50,065 nt of DNA, taken from the NCBI GenBank assembly GCA_003833135.1, contig QZLH01000872.1:4642-54706 (forward strand). Reading direction: 5' to 3'. Positions 12,601-23,783 of this stretch are shown here, piece by piece; position 1 is the stretch's first letter, and each line of letters begins with the position of its first letter. The notes beneath the pieces are model-generated. The model was not told the origin of the DNA. It was given only the letters and a program-made list of their open reading frames with translations, and did not search any database. The position numbers and the translations under genes were made by a program. Source of the stretch: Oehlia diaphana. Its lineage: Eukaryota; Glomeromycota; Glomeromycetes; Glomerales; Glomeraceae.

Positions 12601-13161
12601 ATTTGGTTAATTTATTAATTTTGAAGTTATTTGTTGTTCTTTAAAGAATGGGCAAATCCACGATAATCAAGCAGCAATTGTTCGTGCAATACCTCCCAGA
12701 GATTCATTATATCATGTTACATACTATTTGGAATTAATATCTTCTCGACTATTTGAAGGTGGATGGTGGAAATTTCTAAAGCTTATTATAGTTATAATTA
12801 AGGTATTTACCTGTAATGAATCTTTATTTTGATATTTCACAATTTACTAACGAGAACTTGAACTTTGGTCCAAATTTATAATTATAGATTGCAACCTGCG
12901 TGACACCTTGTTCACCTTATTCACCTACACCTTGGGTATTATATCCAGTTATTATTTTTGCAATTATAGACCTTTACACGTAAGTATTTTATAACAATAA
13001 TAATGTTATTTATTTATTATATGACAATAACCATGATAATTTATTTAAATAGTAAGCGAGTAACTTTTAGCTTTGCCTTATTTTTACTTCATGTTACTTG
13101 GATCAGTATTTTTAAAATTGGAGGAAATTTGTGCGAAGTAGGAAAAGAGCTTTTAGAATAA
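9694..13161 (+). CDS. IKS1: Iks1-family serine/threonine protein kinase
   Basis: Predicted Ser/Thr kinase. Thirteen exons: 9694-9974, 10074-10179, 10251-10319, 10408-10466, 10541-10784, 10869-11398, 11484-11599, 11671-11824, 11908-12095, 12265-12566, 12647-12802, 12888-12979 and 13053-13161, giving 801 residues with all frames closing. The N-terminal region carries family-like EWTVILRNENAGQLVLYN, a CFICGRPYE cysteine motif and PDFMHRNYFRLL. The kinase domain runs from the glycine loop (LGRGFRGSVYLCK, about 241-253) through the ATP lysine (AIKKV, about K267), the catalytic loop HRDLKPSN (about D413), DFG (about 437-439), GTLEFMAPELL and SDMWSLGMVLYYL. A Ser/Thr-rich linker follows. The C-terminus then has about three hydrophobic stretches (FLKLIIVIIKIATCV, WVLYPVIIFAIIDLY, VTFSFALFLLHVTWISIF), so it may sit on a membrane. 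The family assignment rests on the arrangement of N-terminal motif plus kinase; the substrate is unknown. The first exon start is the only ATG fitting the frame, but an upstream exon cannot be excluded. Confidence 0.88.
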
Positions 13162-14717
13162 TTAATATAATTTAATTCAGTAAAAAAATTGAATTTTGAT
13201 TAATAATATTATTTAAGGAACGCTACATAAGATAAATATTTTTTTTAGATTATGTAAACATTAGTAGTGATTTTTATACTCATTTTTGTTGTAAATTTGA
13301 ATATTATAACTAATTTTAATAATTAAAGCGATAAATGATTTAATCTAATGGAGACCATTGTGTTATAAGAGAATTTTATGATGGATGACGGGTTAATTAC
13401 AAATCAAATTACTCCTGATTTTAAGGACTTGTTATCAACTCTTTTAAGATCCTACTGTTTATTTGTAATGTAGACTAAGCAGGGAGAGAATTTTTTATCA
13501 TGCAGATATCATTCGAAATTATACAACTCTTACAGCATTTTTGGCAAAATAATTCATAAACCATGGCTACTAAATACACCTCCCAAAGCAAATAAGATCT
13601 CATAAACCTTAATTGAATAATTAGCATGTTCGGTACTTTCTTTACTAACAACTTGGAGAAAACATTGCCGATTCTTTTAACAGAATCGATACTGATTGTC
13701 TATCGTAAAAGTTATTATTATCATTTTTTGATCATATATAATTTGCAATGAAATTGTATCAGAGCATTCTTGGACACTAATACAACTGAAATACGATTTT
13801 ACTACCATTAGAATTCTCTCATCGTTGTGTTAAAAACATGGGTATGTAGGATAACGAAATTTCGAAAATACCCCTGTAATACTCAACTTTTGAATAATTA
13901 TAATTTAATATAAACTCTAAGTAAATCAAATGTAAGTTGTATCGGTATTGTTTAGGTCCTAACAAACTGGTCTCTATGTTCTAAGTTTTACTTGAGAAAT
14001 ACCTTTAGGTTACACTTAGTATATTGATTTTATTGATTTTGTAACTTTTAAAGACCAAAACATGTGTAAATTAAAAAGCCTTTAAAATTCATGTGAGCAA
14101 GGTTAAAATGAACATTTTTTTTTTGCAAAAGATTCAGTCAAGTTATTGGTAGTTAATCAAATTGTTTTTCAAATTATCTAACCATTATAACTGGTTGGAT
14201 TTTTGTTAGTCAAAGAAGAAATGTAATACAGTATACAGTTATTGTAATTCAATTTTTTTATTATTTTTATTTTATTTAGAATAATTTATATAATTATTAT
14301 ATTTATATTTAGATTTTTATTACAAATAATAGTAGGATTTTTCTTAAATTATATAGAATCATAAATAGTATTCACTATTCAGATTAATTATTTGAAGTAT
14401 TATATTAACCTAAATTAATTAAATCAAAATCAAATTCAAATTTTAAGTTTAAATATAAATTAAAAAAATTTGAATTAAATCTAAATTAAATTCAAAATCA
14501 AAATTCAAATATTAAATTTAGTATCTAAATATTTAATTTATATAATTTAATATTATTGAAAAGAGAAATTTAAAGACTTTTTTCAAATAAACTTAAAATT
14601 GTATAAATCCAATTATTAAAAGTAAAATTATTACTCTTTAAAGTTTAAATTAAAATTAGATTATAATATCAAGCTAAAATTAATTAAAATTACATTATAA
14701 ATTTAAAAGATTTTTAC

Positions 14718-14845
14718 TTCAAATCACCAAAGATGATCATCACCATTGGCTAAAATTATTAATTTTTACTGGCACTATATTTTTTTAATGCTAGTCAATT
14801 ATTATAATTTCCATTATTGGTGATCATCACCTCTGGTAATAGTTA
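14718..14845. repeat. hairpin-forming inverted repeat
   Basis: The left arm about 14725-14749 (CACCAAAGATGATCATCACC...) is the imperfect reverse complement of the right arm about 14811-14838 (...TTGGTGATCATCACCTCTGG). Homology continues inward through ATTATTAATT-type sequence, leaving a short central loop. Arms of about 40 bp and a total near 125 bp fit a small foldback or MITE relic. Confidence 0.5.
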
Positions 14846-15644
14846 GAAAAATTCAATTTAAAATATTATTATTTAATATTAATAAAAAAAAGGAGTAAAT
14901 TTTACTAAATTTGAAAATTTAAAAATTAGTTTTTTAAAAAAAGCTTATTTAAATAAGTACTAGAATTTAAAATAATTGCAAAAACTAAAAAAGTAAAAAG
15001 TATTAATTTATTATAAATTAATTATTATCCAATATTTTATAAAAAGGCTATAAAAGTATACTGTATACTAATAAAAGTAAACAAAAAAATTACAGTTAAA
15101 TTACAAGTTATATTATATTTATAATTTAAATTAAAATGTTGTTAATTTTAATTTAAAATAAGATTAACTTAATTAGAAATTATGTAATTATACTTATTCT
15201 ACTTACTGATTAATTTTCTATTTAATTAAATATAATTTTCTTTAGATTATAAACTATATTACAATATATATATTGCAATATATACCATATAGTTTTTCTA
15301 ATCCATTGGTGAGAAAATTTGCTACTATCTCATGTTTTGATTTCTCTTTATAAATTAATATAGTAGTATTATATTAGTTTTGTTGTTATTGCTTTCTTTT
15401 AAAATATTTAATTATTTGATCTAAAATTATAGTATAAAAGAATAATAGATAAATAATTAAATATTATTTTTAAAATACCTGAATTCCAGAATATAATGTA
15501 GAATTGTTACTCATTAATAAAATTACCAAAATTGAATTAGCCAAGCTGAAAAAAAAATATGAGATGTGGTTTGTTAATAAAATTTTTTTCGAGTTATTTA
15601 TTTTCAGTATATTGTTATTTTTTTAATTTCAATTCACTGTATGC

Positions 15645-16250
15645 AGTATCCCCTTGTAATAGTACCTTCTTCAAATAGTACTGGGATATTATTCAAATTC
15701 ACATTCGGGTATTTTTAAAAATACCCCAGTACTAATTAAAATCAATTTTGAATAGTACCCCAGATACTAATCATATTTCGACTTAAAAAGTACCCAGTAC
15801 TAATCAAATTATATGTACTATATAAACATATACTTTAAAAATCATAGCTAATAAACCTTATTATTTCATATTAATGGAAAATTGACTTTAATTCTATTAT
15901 CGCATGATTAGTACTCCTACCACTTTTTCCCAAGCAGTGATGGACAATAACCAGGTCATATTGAAATTTTAAATGAACTTATGACCAGTGGTCATATACC
16001 TATTGGATATAATTATATAATCATAATGTCATTGGTTAATGATCACATGATCTATATAACTATCTTATAATTATAAGCAGATTTAACCAATTTTATTATA
16101 TAAAATATCATGATTTGATTGGTTAATAATTTATGACTATAGTCATATAGGTCATTAGTCCAACACTGCAGTGACCCGGGTACTATTCAATCTAAGCGGA
16201 CTTTCTTGAATAGTACCGGGTACTATATGCAGCGCTATACGGGTATACCG
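15645..16250. mobile_element. putative non-autonomous TIR element interrupted by another element
   Basis: Left part about 15645-15930 and right part about 16170-16250 share repeated (C)AGTACT / GGTACT motifs that are rare elsewhere in the window. The outer ends are crudely inverted: TGCAGTATCCCC...AATAGTACC on the left, against GGGTACTATATGCA (reverse complement TGCATATAGTACCC) on the right. No transposase is encoded. The middle is occupied by a second, hAT-like small element. Boundaries and class are uncertain. Confidence 0.35.
15934..16169. mobile_element. putative hAT-like MITE nested in the outer element
   Basis: About 235 bp flanked by inverted ends GCAGTGATGGACAATAACC and GGTCATTAGTCCAACACTGC (about 15 of 20 bases complementary). 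CAGTGNTGGAC is a typical terminal motif of hAT-superfamily elements. The inside is full of inverted GTCATA/TATGAC motifs. I see no clean 8-bp target duplication. No coding capacity. Confidence 0.4.
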
Positions 16251-17313
16251 GTAGCTATATTTTTATTTTTATTTAAAAATACAAAGTAAATATTATTATT
16301 TATATATTAAAAATATGTATTATATTTATTTAATACAGTGTTTATAAATCCAAATCAATTGTTTTTTATGAAATCCAATTTGCTATGCAAAATAAAATAT
16401 ATAGCATATTAATAAATAATCTATGAAAACTTGCGCATTTTCATTATATTCGTTACCTCCGTGGTTACAAGAGGTGATGAATAGGAGAATAAAAAAAGAT
16501 AATGCAATCTCGCCAGTCACGTACTTATCTGTCATAATGTCACGTGATATATATCATTATACACACACCTCTCTATCAAGGAATGAATATTGATTTTCCA
16601 ACTTCAGAATCTCTCTTTGTCTTTTTTTTTTTGTACATACGATTGTTTTTGGGATGGATCCCGATAACCACCTTTTAAGAAATAAAATAAATAATTCTAT
16701 AAATCTATATTCTGGTTGAGGTTATTTGATTATTTGCTGAGAATTAGGCTCCTTGCTTTTTCGCTTAATGTCTTGCTTTTCGAACCTTCATTCGTATAAA
16801 AGTTCTGTGACTTCTGTTCCGACTATATTCCAAGCATTGCTACAATGGCTGTTTATACCAATAAGCTTGATATCTATAGAGTATTTACATCAAAAATAAT
16901 ATATGCTTTTCTTCATGACATTGTTTTTTTTGATATGAACATAAATGTAAATCATGTATCAAAAAAATACGGTACTCATCAATTCATTTACGCCCAGTAA
17001 AAAATCATTAAATTATTAAACATCAAGATATTTATTTATGATCATCAAATTAATGATAGATGAAATTTTGCGATTATTGCGATGGTTGATTCAGTTTTAA
17101 ATCACACTCATTGAAGGTAACGACCATTAATATTTCGTAGTATTATGGTGTATGGTGTATCTGATGTAACAGTACATGATAACAGTGATTACATGTCGTT
17201 GAACTTTAATTCGCGCTATTATTATTAATTTTTTCGATCTCATATAATTAGATTTTTAGGTAAATTATAATGAATTAAGCTAAAATAAATGAAATTAAAT
17301 ATCTGAAATTCTT

Positions 17314-18036
17314 TCATGTTAAAACTTCATCAACCTTTTCACGATGAATAGCAAATGAAGGTGTTATCCATGAACCACAAGAACATTGCATTCCTATATT
17401 AAGATGATTGAATATTTCCGAAATTTTTTTTAAAAAAAATTAGCAGAATAAATATTGGCTTGGATTGATGATTTAATGGATCAAAGGTTGACCAAATAAT
17501 ACTCAAAAGATCATAAAATAATTTAAAAAGGACTTACCAGCCCAACTGAAATTACCTAATTTAACTTGACACATTGGACATTTTATTTTTCCTTCCAATT
17601 CACCTTCTTGTACTCTATCAAATATCCAATCCATTGCTTCAATGAAATATGAAGAGCATACAATTTGTGAAAATGATGAGTCACGTTTTTTATATGCAAA
17701 TGCTGTTTGCCCTTTTCCTTGATCATGATTAACGAAATCTTTAGTTGATACTATCGTTTGTCTACAATTTTTATAAATAAATATAAATAAAGAATAAAGT
17801 AAACTTTAGATTAAATGAATATAACAACCTGCATTTTTTACATTTTAATGCTGATAAAGTCAGCTTTCGTGGTTCAGAAATTTTTGGTTCATTTATGGCG
17901 TCTATAGTTTCAATTTGTGCTTGACTAAGTGGTATAAAGTCTTAAAACAAAAACAATTCAATTAAAAGTTTATTTTTCAAATATTTATTATAAATAAAAT
18001 TACTTGCCAAAAAAAAATACCTTCGGCGTCTGTCAT
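17314..18036 (-). CDS. stand-alone Yvh1/DUSP12-type zinc-binding protein
   Basis: Exons in transcript order: 18036-18021 (16 nt), 17940-17829, 17761-17538 and 17393-17314, giving 143 residues. The frame closes exactly and all introns are GT-AG. The product matches the C-terminal zinc-binding domain of Yvh1/DUSP12. It has a CKKCRQ pair (C39, C42), then H55, C78 (IVCSSYFIEAMDWI), CPMC (C104, C107), LGNFSWAGMQCSCG (C121, C123) and the terminal WITPSFAIHREKVDE. In yeast this domain, not the phosphatase, is what releases Mrt4 from pre-60S ribosomes, so a 60S-assembly role is likely (inference). The dual-specificity phosphatase domain that normally precedes it is absent: the initiator exon begins MTDAEDFIPLSQ and no DSP exon lies upstream. 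A missed upstream exon is possible but the start looks natural. Confidence 0.85.
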
Positions 18037-18670
18037 GGCTAATGATAAAAAGAAGTGATTTGTTTTTTTTAATTTTGGTGTCATCTGTGAATAATAATCA
18101 AAATTCATTATCATGTGATTAAAAACCAATCAAATGAAAATATTTTATTTATACATCAAAAATAAATTTTAATAAAACTCTCTATTCTCTAAAACTCCGA
18201 CGTTTACTTTGTTTACTGTTTACAGTACTTGTTAGTCACAATGACTTTTTTTTTTTTATGGAAAATCAATGCGATTATTGTATTGTCCGCAATTCTTCTT
18301 TTTACAGGAATAAAAATTGGGGCTATTTGCAGAATTAATAGACTTAATAAAACGACAATAACTGATAACTTTTCTAGATTGGGTAAAATTTGGCGGGGGC
18401 AGCGGGGGTATATTAGACAGAATATTTATATTAGAATAACATACCTGTTAGATAACTTGATTATGCAGGTTCAAATTGTTACACATTAAAAAATTTTTTC
18501 TTTATTAAAAAAGTACAAGCAACCTGAAACTTTTCGTTTATTTCTTTCCTGTTTATTTAAAAATATTAAAAATATTATAAATACACGCTCTTTTTTTCTC
18601 TTTCTTTCATCAAATATATCTTTCATTAAATATCTACTTTTTTGATCAGTCAAATTTTTTGATACAAAAT
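18037..18670. other. intergenic region with a G-rich patch
   Basis: The region lies between the Yvh1-type gene (-) and a small ORF (+). An 86-codon open frame at 18229-18489 runs through it but its composition does not look coding. A short G-rich run (GGCGGGGGCAGCGGGGG, near 18391-18407) stands out from the AT-rich background. The last 100 bp before 18671 are pyrimidine-rich, as in a transcript leader. Confidence 0.4.
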
Positions 18671-18956
18671 ATGTCATTCCTCGCAGATTTTGAACCAGCT
18701 CTTATTCACTCACCTTTTGATCGTCAACAACAACACACTTATAAACCTTCCGAGAAGGTTATTTCTAATCCTTCAACTATCTCTTCGATTTCATCTATAA
18801 CGACACAAGAAATCAAAAAAGCAAACGGTATATCTTTAATAACAAAAACAATGCCAACAAGTTTTTCTTCAAGGTCTGCTCTATCTGCAGAGCAAATTCT
18901 ATACGATCGAAAATATTGGACGGACAAATTGGTTACATTTATCCTTATGATGCCAT
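18671..18956 (+). CDS. small hypothetical protein
   Basis: A 95-codon frame with ATG at 18671 (MSFLADFEPALIHSPFDR) after a pyrimidine-rich leader. It is Ser/Thr-rich with a more structured end (SAEQILYDRKYWTDKL). Base composition is closer to coding than the flanks. I recognise no family. Near the end, another frame reads GQIGYIYPYDAIIKRW before turning into low complexity, so the true 3' end may use a different frame or an unseen splice. It could be a genuine small gene or chance. Confidence 0.4.
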
Positions 18957-19387
18957 AATAAAACGGTGGACTTTGAACAATTATTTTTATTTATTTCATT
19001 TATTAATTCTTTTTTTCTAAAAAAAAAAAAAAAAATATAAAATTCTTTAATCAAAAAAAAATTTAGACATAATTCTCCCCTCACAAAATCATAAATATCT
19101 TTTTCATAGTTTTTGTAGTGGAAAATGAGAAATCATAAATCATTTTAGAATTATTTAGAATATTTTCAAATTTCAAATTCAAAATTGTATCGGATTAATC
19201 TCTCCGTCAAAAAAAAAAAATTTAACCAAATAAAGTCTTATTTGTCACATGATTTTCATTATTTGTATTATTTGAATGGCGCAATTGTTATTGTATTGAG
19301 ATTTGAGAACCGTTTTTTTTTTGTAGCACAAATTTGACGATTTACTCGATTTACTTCGCTAAACCAGTATATATACCAAGTTTAGAT
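18957..19387. other. short intergenic region upstream of PRP17
   Basis: AT-rich with poly-A and poly-T runs near 19020 and 19210. It presumably contains the Prp17 promoter and leader. No other feature was recognised. Confidence 0.45.
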
Positions 19388-22031
19388 ATGGATCTATTAT
19401 CCGTCGAATACGGTTCTAGTAGTGAAGACGAATTCACAAAGAACTCAACCAAACGAACCAATCATGAAAATGCAGATTCTCAAATTGTAAAACGTTCAAA
19501 GATAGATTTGGCCCCTAACGTCAGTCTAGAGGTTGGTGATTGCTGGAATCTATCTAATAAGTAACCTGTTGTAAACAGATGCGTTTCCCATACATGGGTT
19601 ACTCGAAATGTTCTCATTGTTTCTTCCTCGCTTAACCATTTATTCCCTTTACCAGTTTTTTATCTAAAGAAAAAAATAAATTTATAAGGGCACATCAATT
19701 GACGTGAATATGGTTGATTTTCACCATATAGGATCCAAAACTTTCGAATTCAATCTTAACAAGACCTACCGACACTCAAATTTCCGTGAATATACCGTAC
19801 GATGATATGATGAAACCCGTACTCGGACCAGCTAATCCATATAGTACAAAAGTAATGAATAAGAATGTTTTAACTGGTCATGTTGAAGAACAAGCTTTTA
19901 GTGAAGCAGCATTCAAAACACAACAACGTACTTTTACTTCTTTTGGGTACGCGCTAGATCCTTCACTTATAACACAATCAGGAACAGGGTATGTTGGCAA
20001 CATAGAGAAAGCTGTAGCAATGAATGGTGCTACTATTTATGATCCGACACCTAAACCAGATGATATGCCGCAGAGATTACCTAAAGGTGATTCTGCTGTA
20101 TTAGAAGGTGAAGATAAGTACATGGGTCCTTGGGCTGGTTATGAAGGCGAAAATATCGGAAATCCTGTTGGACCGCCAGAGGTAATATTATAATCGGATA
20201 AATCGGATGTACATAGCATTTATTTATGAACGATATTTATTTAGGGCACGATAATTACAAGGACTGAATCTGAGACCAAATCTAAAAAGGAAATTGAGTC
20301 TGGTCAAGAAAGAACAATATTTCATGGTACATCTAGTTCAAAGTGTTACATGTTGTTTTGATAAGCGATTTACACATACGTAATTTTTTTTTCTAGGACA
20401 ATCGGAATACGATTACCAAGGAAGAACTTATATGCATGTACCGATGGATTTGGACGTTAATTTATTGGGAGAGCCTGGAACGCAAGAATGTTTTATTCCA
20501 AAACGATGTATTCATACATGGTATTTGTCAGTTGGCTTGTACATATGTAACATTATCTTTGTTAACATCTTTATTTAATTATCCATAGGTCTGGTCACAA
20601 TAAAGGTGTCAGTGCAATTCGATTTTTCCCCAAATCGGCACATTTAATTCTGTCTTCAAGTATGGATGCAAAAGTAAAGGTAAGAAATTATATTATTAGT
20701 AAATTCAAAATAAAAAAAAGATTAATTTTTATGATTGAATATAGATTTGGGATGTGTATAATGATCGTAGATGCTTAAGAACTTATATAGGACATAACAA
20801 AGCAGTTCGAGATATTACTTTCACGAATGATGGAAGGCGTTTCTTGACTGCTAGTTATGACAAGTATATCAAATTGTGGGACACCGAGACCGGTATGATT
20901 AAATTCAAAATATTTTACATTAGAAGTGTTTATGTAACATGGTTTTTGATTATTATTTTATTATAGGCCAGTGTATTAAGTCATTTACCACAGGAAAAAT
21001 ACCCTATGTTGTTAAATTCAATCCTGATGAAGATAAGCAACACATATTTTTAGCGGGTTGCTCGGATAAAAAGATTGTACAAGTATGTTTTTTATTATTT
21101 TACATTTGATTGATATTTAAGATTTTATTTATTTACATAATTATATTGATATTCACCGTTTTAGTTTGATATTAATACTGGTGAGGTAACACAAGAATAC
21201 GATCAACATTTAGGTGCTGTGAATACTATCACTTTTGTCGATGAAAACAGACGGTTTGTTACAACCTCAGATGACAAGACGTTGAGAGCATGGGAGTTTG
21301 ACATTCCTGTGGTGATTAAATATATTGCGGAACCTCATATGCATAGTATGCCTGCTGTGACTTTGCACCCTAACAGTAATTAAGTTTTTTATACTATTTG
21401 GAATTTTTTAAAAAGCTTCTGAATTCACTTAATTAATTTTTTTAATAATTTACAGAAAAATGGTTAGCTTGTCAATCGTTGGATAACCAAATTGTAATAT
21501 ATGGTGCCAAGGATAGGTTCCGTATACATCGCAAGAAACGATTTACTGGCCATCTAATAGCTGGTTATGCTTGTCAAGTCAATTTTTCACCTGATGGAAG
21601 ATTTATTATGTCGGGTGATTCAGAAGGAAGTATGTGGTTTTGGGTAAGTGTGTTTATATTATTATATCATTACTTTTGAGCCTTATTTTTTCATAATAAA
21701 AAAAAAAAAATTTACTAATACGTGATGTTTCTTATTATATTATAGGATTGGAAGTCATGTAAAATGCTCAAGTAAGTATAATGTTAGGTATTGTTTTTAA
21801 AAAATATGTACAAATAATTTAATATTTTTATTTATAACGAACAGAAAATTCAAGGCGCATGATAATGTTGTGATTGGATGTGAATGGCATCCTCACGAAA
21901 CTTCAAAGGTAGCTACTTGTAGTTGGGATGGATTGATTAAGCTCTGGGTAAGTAATTATTACTTATTTTGCTTATTAAATATATTAATATATTTATAATT
22001 AATTCCGTTACTTTTTTATATTTAGGATTAA
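19388..22031 (+). CDS. PRP17: pre-mRNA-splicing factor Prp17 (CDC40)
   Basis: WD40 splicing factor acting at the second catalytic step in the nuclear spliceosome. Twelve exons: 19388-19531, 19732-20181, 20245-20326, 20397-20520, 20589-20679, 20745-20892, 20967-21082, 21165-21375, 21456-21643, 21746-21771, 21845-21947 and 22026-22031, giving 562 residues (human CDC40 is 579). The N-terminus has the family start [15 protein letters not shown], then [17 protein letters not shown] and HVEEQAF. The middle has [10 protein letters not shown] and a [18 protein letters not shown] linker. The C-terminal half is a WD40 propeller ([44 protein letters not shown]). The last coding exon is only GAT TAA, which supplies the final aspartate of the terminal LWD. 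ATG at 19388 is chosen because it gives the family N-terminus. Confidence 0.95.
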
Positions 22032-22599
22032 GAAAATATATATGATTTATATACTTTATCATGTATATAATTGTAATGACTGATGTTACAGTTACAATCA
22101 GATTATTTTCTAATGTCGTCAATAAAGAAAGATATTAGGATGTTTGTTTCACTCTTTTGAAATGTTATGTCAGTAAGAACAACTTGAGCTCTTATATATC
22201 AGATTATCATCTTAAAACGGACAAATTCATTCACATAATTATATGAATTATAAAGATAACTTAAACCATAATGAATTGTATGATAACATTAATATCAACA
22301 ACCATTATTCTGTAAATCATTTACTGTAATAGTTATAATATAATATAAACAATTATTTTTTCTTTCATTATAAAATAAAATTTCGCTAGATCAAGATTTA
22401 CTATAAGAAAAATTCTTTTAATTACTTATTTTAAAATAATTTACTTCTTTTTAAAGAATTTTCTAGTTCGATTAAAACTCGTACACGAAATTTTGCAAAT
22501 TATAGTTATAACTTTCTGAGATTATGTAGGTAGAGATAGTTCACAATTTTCACAATTTTCGCATTGGTTTTAAAATAAGGAGTAATGTCTCTTAAATAA
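22032..22599. other. intergenic region between convergent genes
   Basis: Shared 3' region of PRP17 (+) and the LACTB2-like gene (-). AT-rich, with no exon or repeat of note beyond a CACAATTTTCACAATTTTCG doublet near 22541-22560. Confidence 0.5.
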
Positions 22600-23562
22600 T
22601 CAAATTTTAGAATTAATAATAGTCCATTTCCCTTTCGAACTTTCAATATCTGTATTCTTAACTAGTCCATCATTCTCTAATTTAATAAGATGAAGTATTA
22701 TAACATGTTCTGCTGCGGACCATAAATGTTTAGGATATTTAACATAGATAATTTCTACAATCTGTCCTGGTGTTAACGGAGTTTCCGATTTTTTTAACAC
22801 TTCAATTATTTCTTCTTCTCGTTTCAAACGATGAGTAATATACTCCTCTAATTTTTCTGTGCCATTTTCAACCACTTGGCCATGACCAGGATATAAACGA
22901 TCAGGAGAAAATTGTTTCAATTTCTGCAATGAATTTATGTACTCGCCAAGATTTTCAAATTTAGCTGTACCTTGCCCTAGAACAGTGTCACCAGTGAAAA
23001 TTGCGTTCTCTTCCTCCAAATAGAAAGCTACATGATCTTCTGAATGGCCAGGAGTAAGAATAGAACGAATAGTTGCACCATCGGTTTTGAAAATTTGATT
23101 ATTTTCTACTTGCTGGAATGTATGATGAGATTTATCATGTTCAGGATCGAGTTTCTTGTGGACTATGGGTGAAGGTAAATTATTTTCACTTGCATATTGT
23201 AGAATATTATCAATACCTCCAACATGATCAAAATGCCAGTGCGAAATCAATATATCGGAGATAATAACATTTTCTCCAAGTTTTTTAAGTGAATCGATTA
23301 ATAAATGAATATATTCGGGTTTTCCCTCTCCAGTATCCAGTAAAATTTTTCTTGAGCCAGTTCCAATAAGATATGTATTTGTTCCTGTTCAAAAATTCAA
23401 ATTATTACTTGAAAAAATTGTTAACCGAATTCGACCGAAGAAATTTAGGTTTAAATTAAGCAAACCTTGCAAAGTTAAGTGACCAGGATTTAAACCGAGA
23501 ATACGGACGACTCTCTCACTTAATCTTGTAAAATGCGGTATTTCTTGTAACACGCTTGTCAT
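22600..23562 (-). CDS. LACTB2-like metallo-beta-lactamase-fold hydrolase
   Basis: Exons 23562-23466 and 23384-22600 give 293 residues (human LACTB2 is 288). The junction restores LTLQGTNTYLIGTG, a hallmark of the family. The metal-binding HxHxDH motif is present in ISHWHFDHVGG, with later metal ligands in LTPGHSEDHV and IFTGDTVLG and in LYPGHGQV. The C-terminal winged-helix segment (LTPGQIVEIIYVKYPKHLW) is also typical. LACTB2 is a mitochondrial single-strand RNA endonuclease in animals, and fungal relatives are less studied. The ATG at 23562 (MTSVLQEIPHFTRLSERVVRILG) aligns with the human start; the frame is open upstream but has no earlier ATG. It is head to head with the Nudix gene, 221 bp apart. 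Confidence 0.93.
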
Positions 23563-23783
23563 TTTATTTGGAGAGAGACTTAAACCCGGGATAATGCGAG
23601 ATTCGGCTGCATATTTTTTAGTTAGAAACTCAGCCTCCGTACCGTGCCACAAATTTATTTTATTTCCATATTTTGCATCACATTAATTTAATTATAGAAA
23701 AACGTACATATAAATATGAAAAGTGAGAATAAAAAAAAATTGAATAAGCAATTAAACTTTCGTGACTTTTAAATTTAATCAAA
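23563..23783. promoter_or_regulatory. divergent promoter, LACTB2-like / Nudix
   Basis: 221 bp separate the two start codons on opposite strands, so the region must serve both genes. No clear TATA box was picked out. Confidence 0.5.

Larger units (their letters stand above)
13162..17313. other. gene-poor AT-rich region with repeats
   Basis: About 4.1 kb between the kinase and the Yvh1-type gene. I see no spliced gene; a 31-codon frame at 13380 is too short to support. It holds a hairpin repeat (about 14718-14845), a probable nested pair of TIR elements (about 15645-16250) and long low-complexity AAATTCAAAT-type tracts around 14400-14700. Confidence 0.6.

Noticed and set aside
13380..13475. 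Short plus-strand frame MMDDGLITNQITPDF
   Set aside because: Only 31 codons, no family match, and it lies beyond a well-closed kinase stop.
18229..18489. 86-codon frame with a hydrophobic start
   Set aside because: Its only protein-like trait is an AT-driven hydrophobic run. No homologue was recognised and no leader or splice sites fit.
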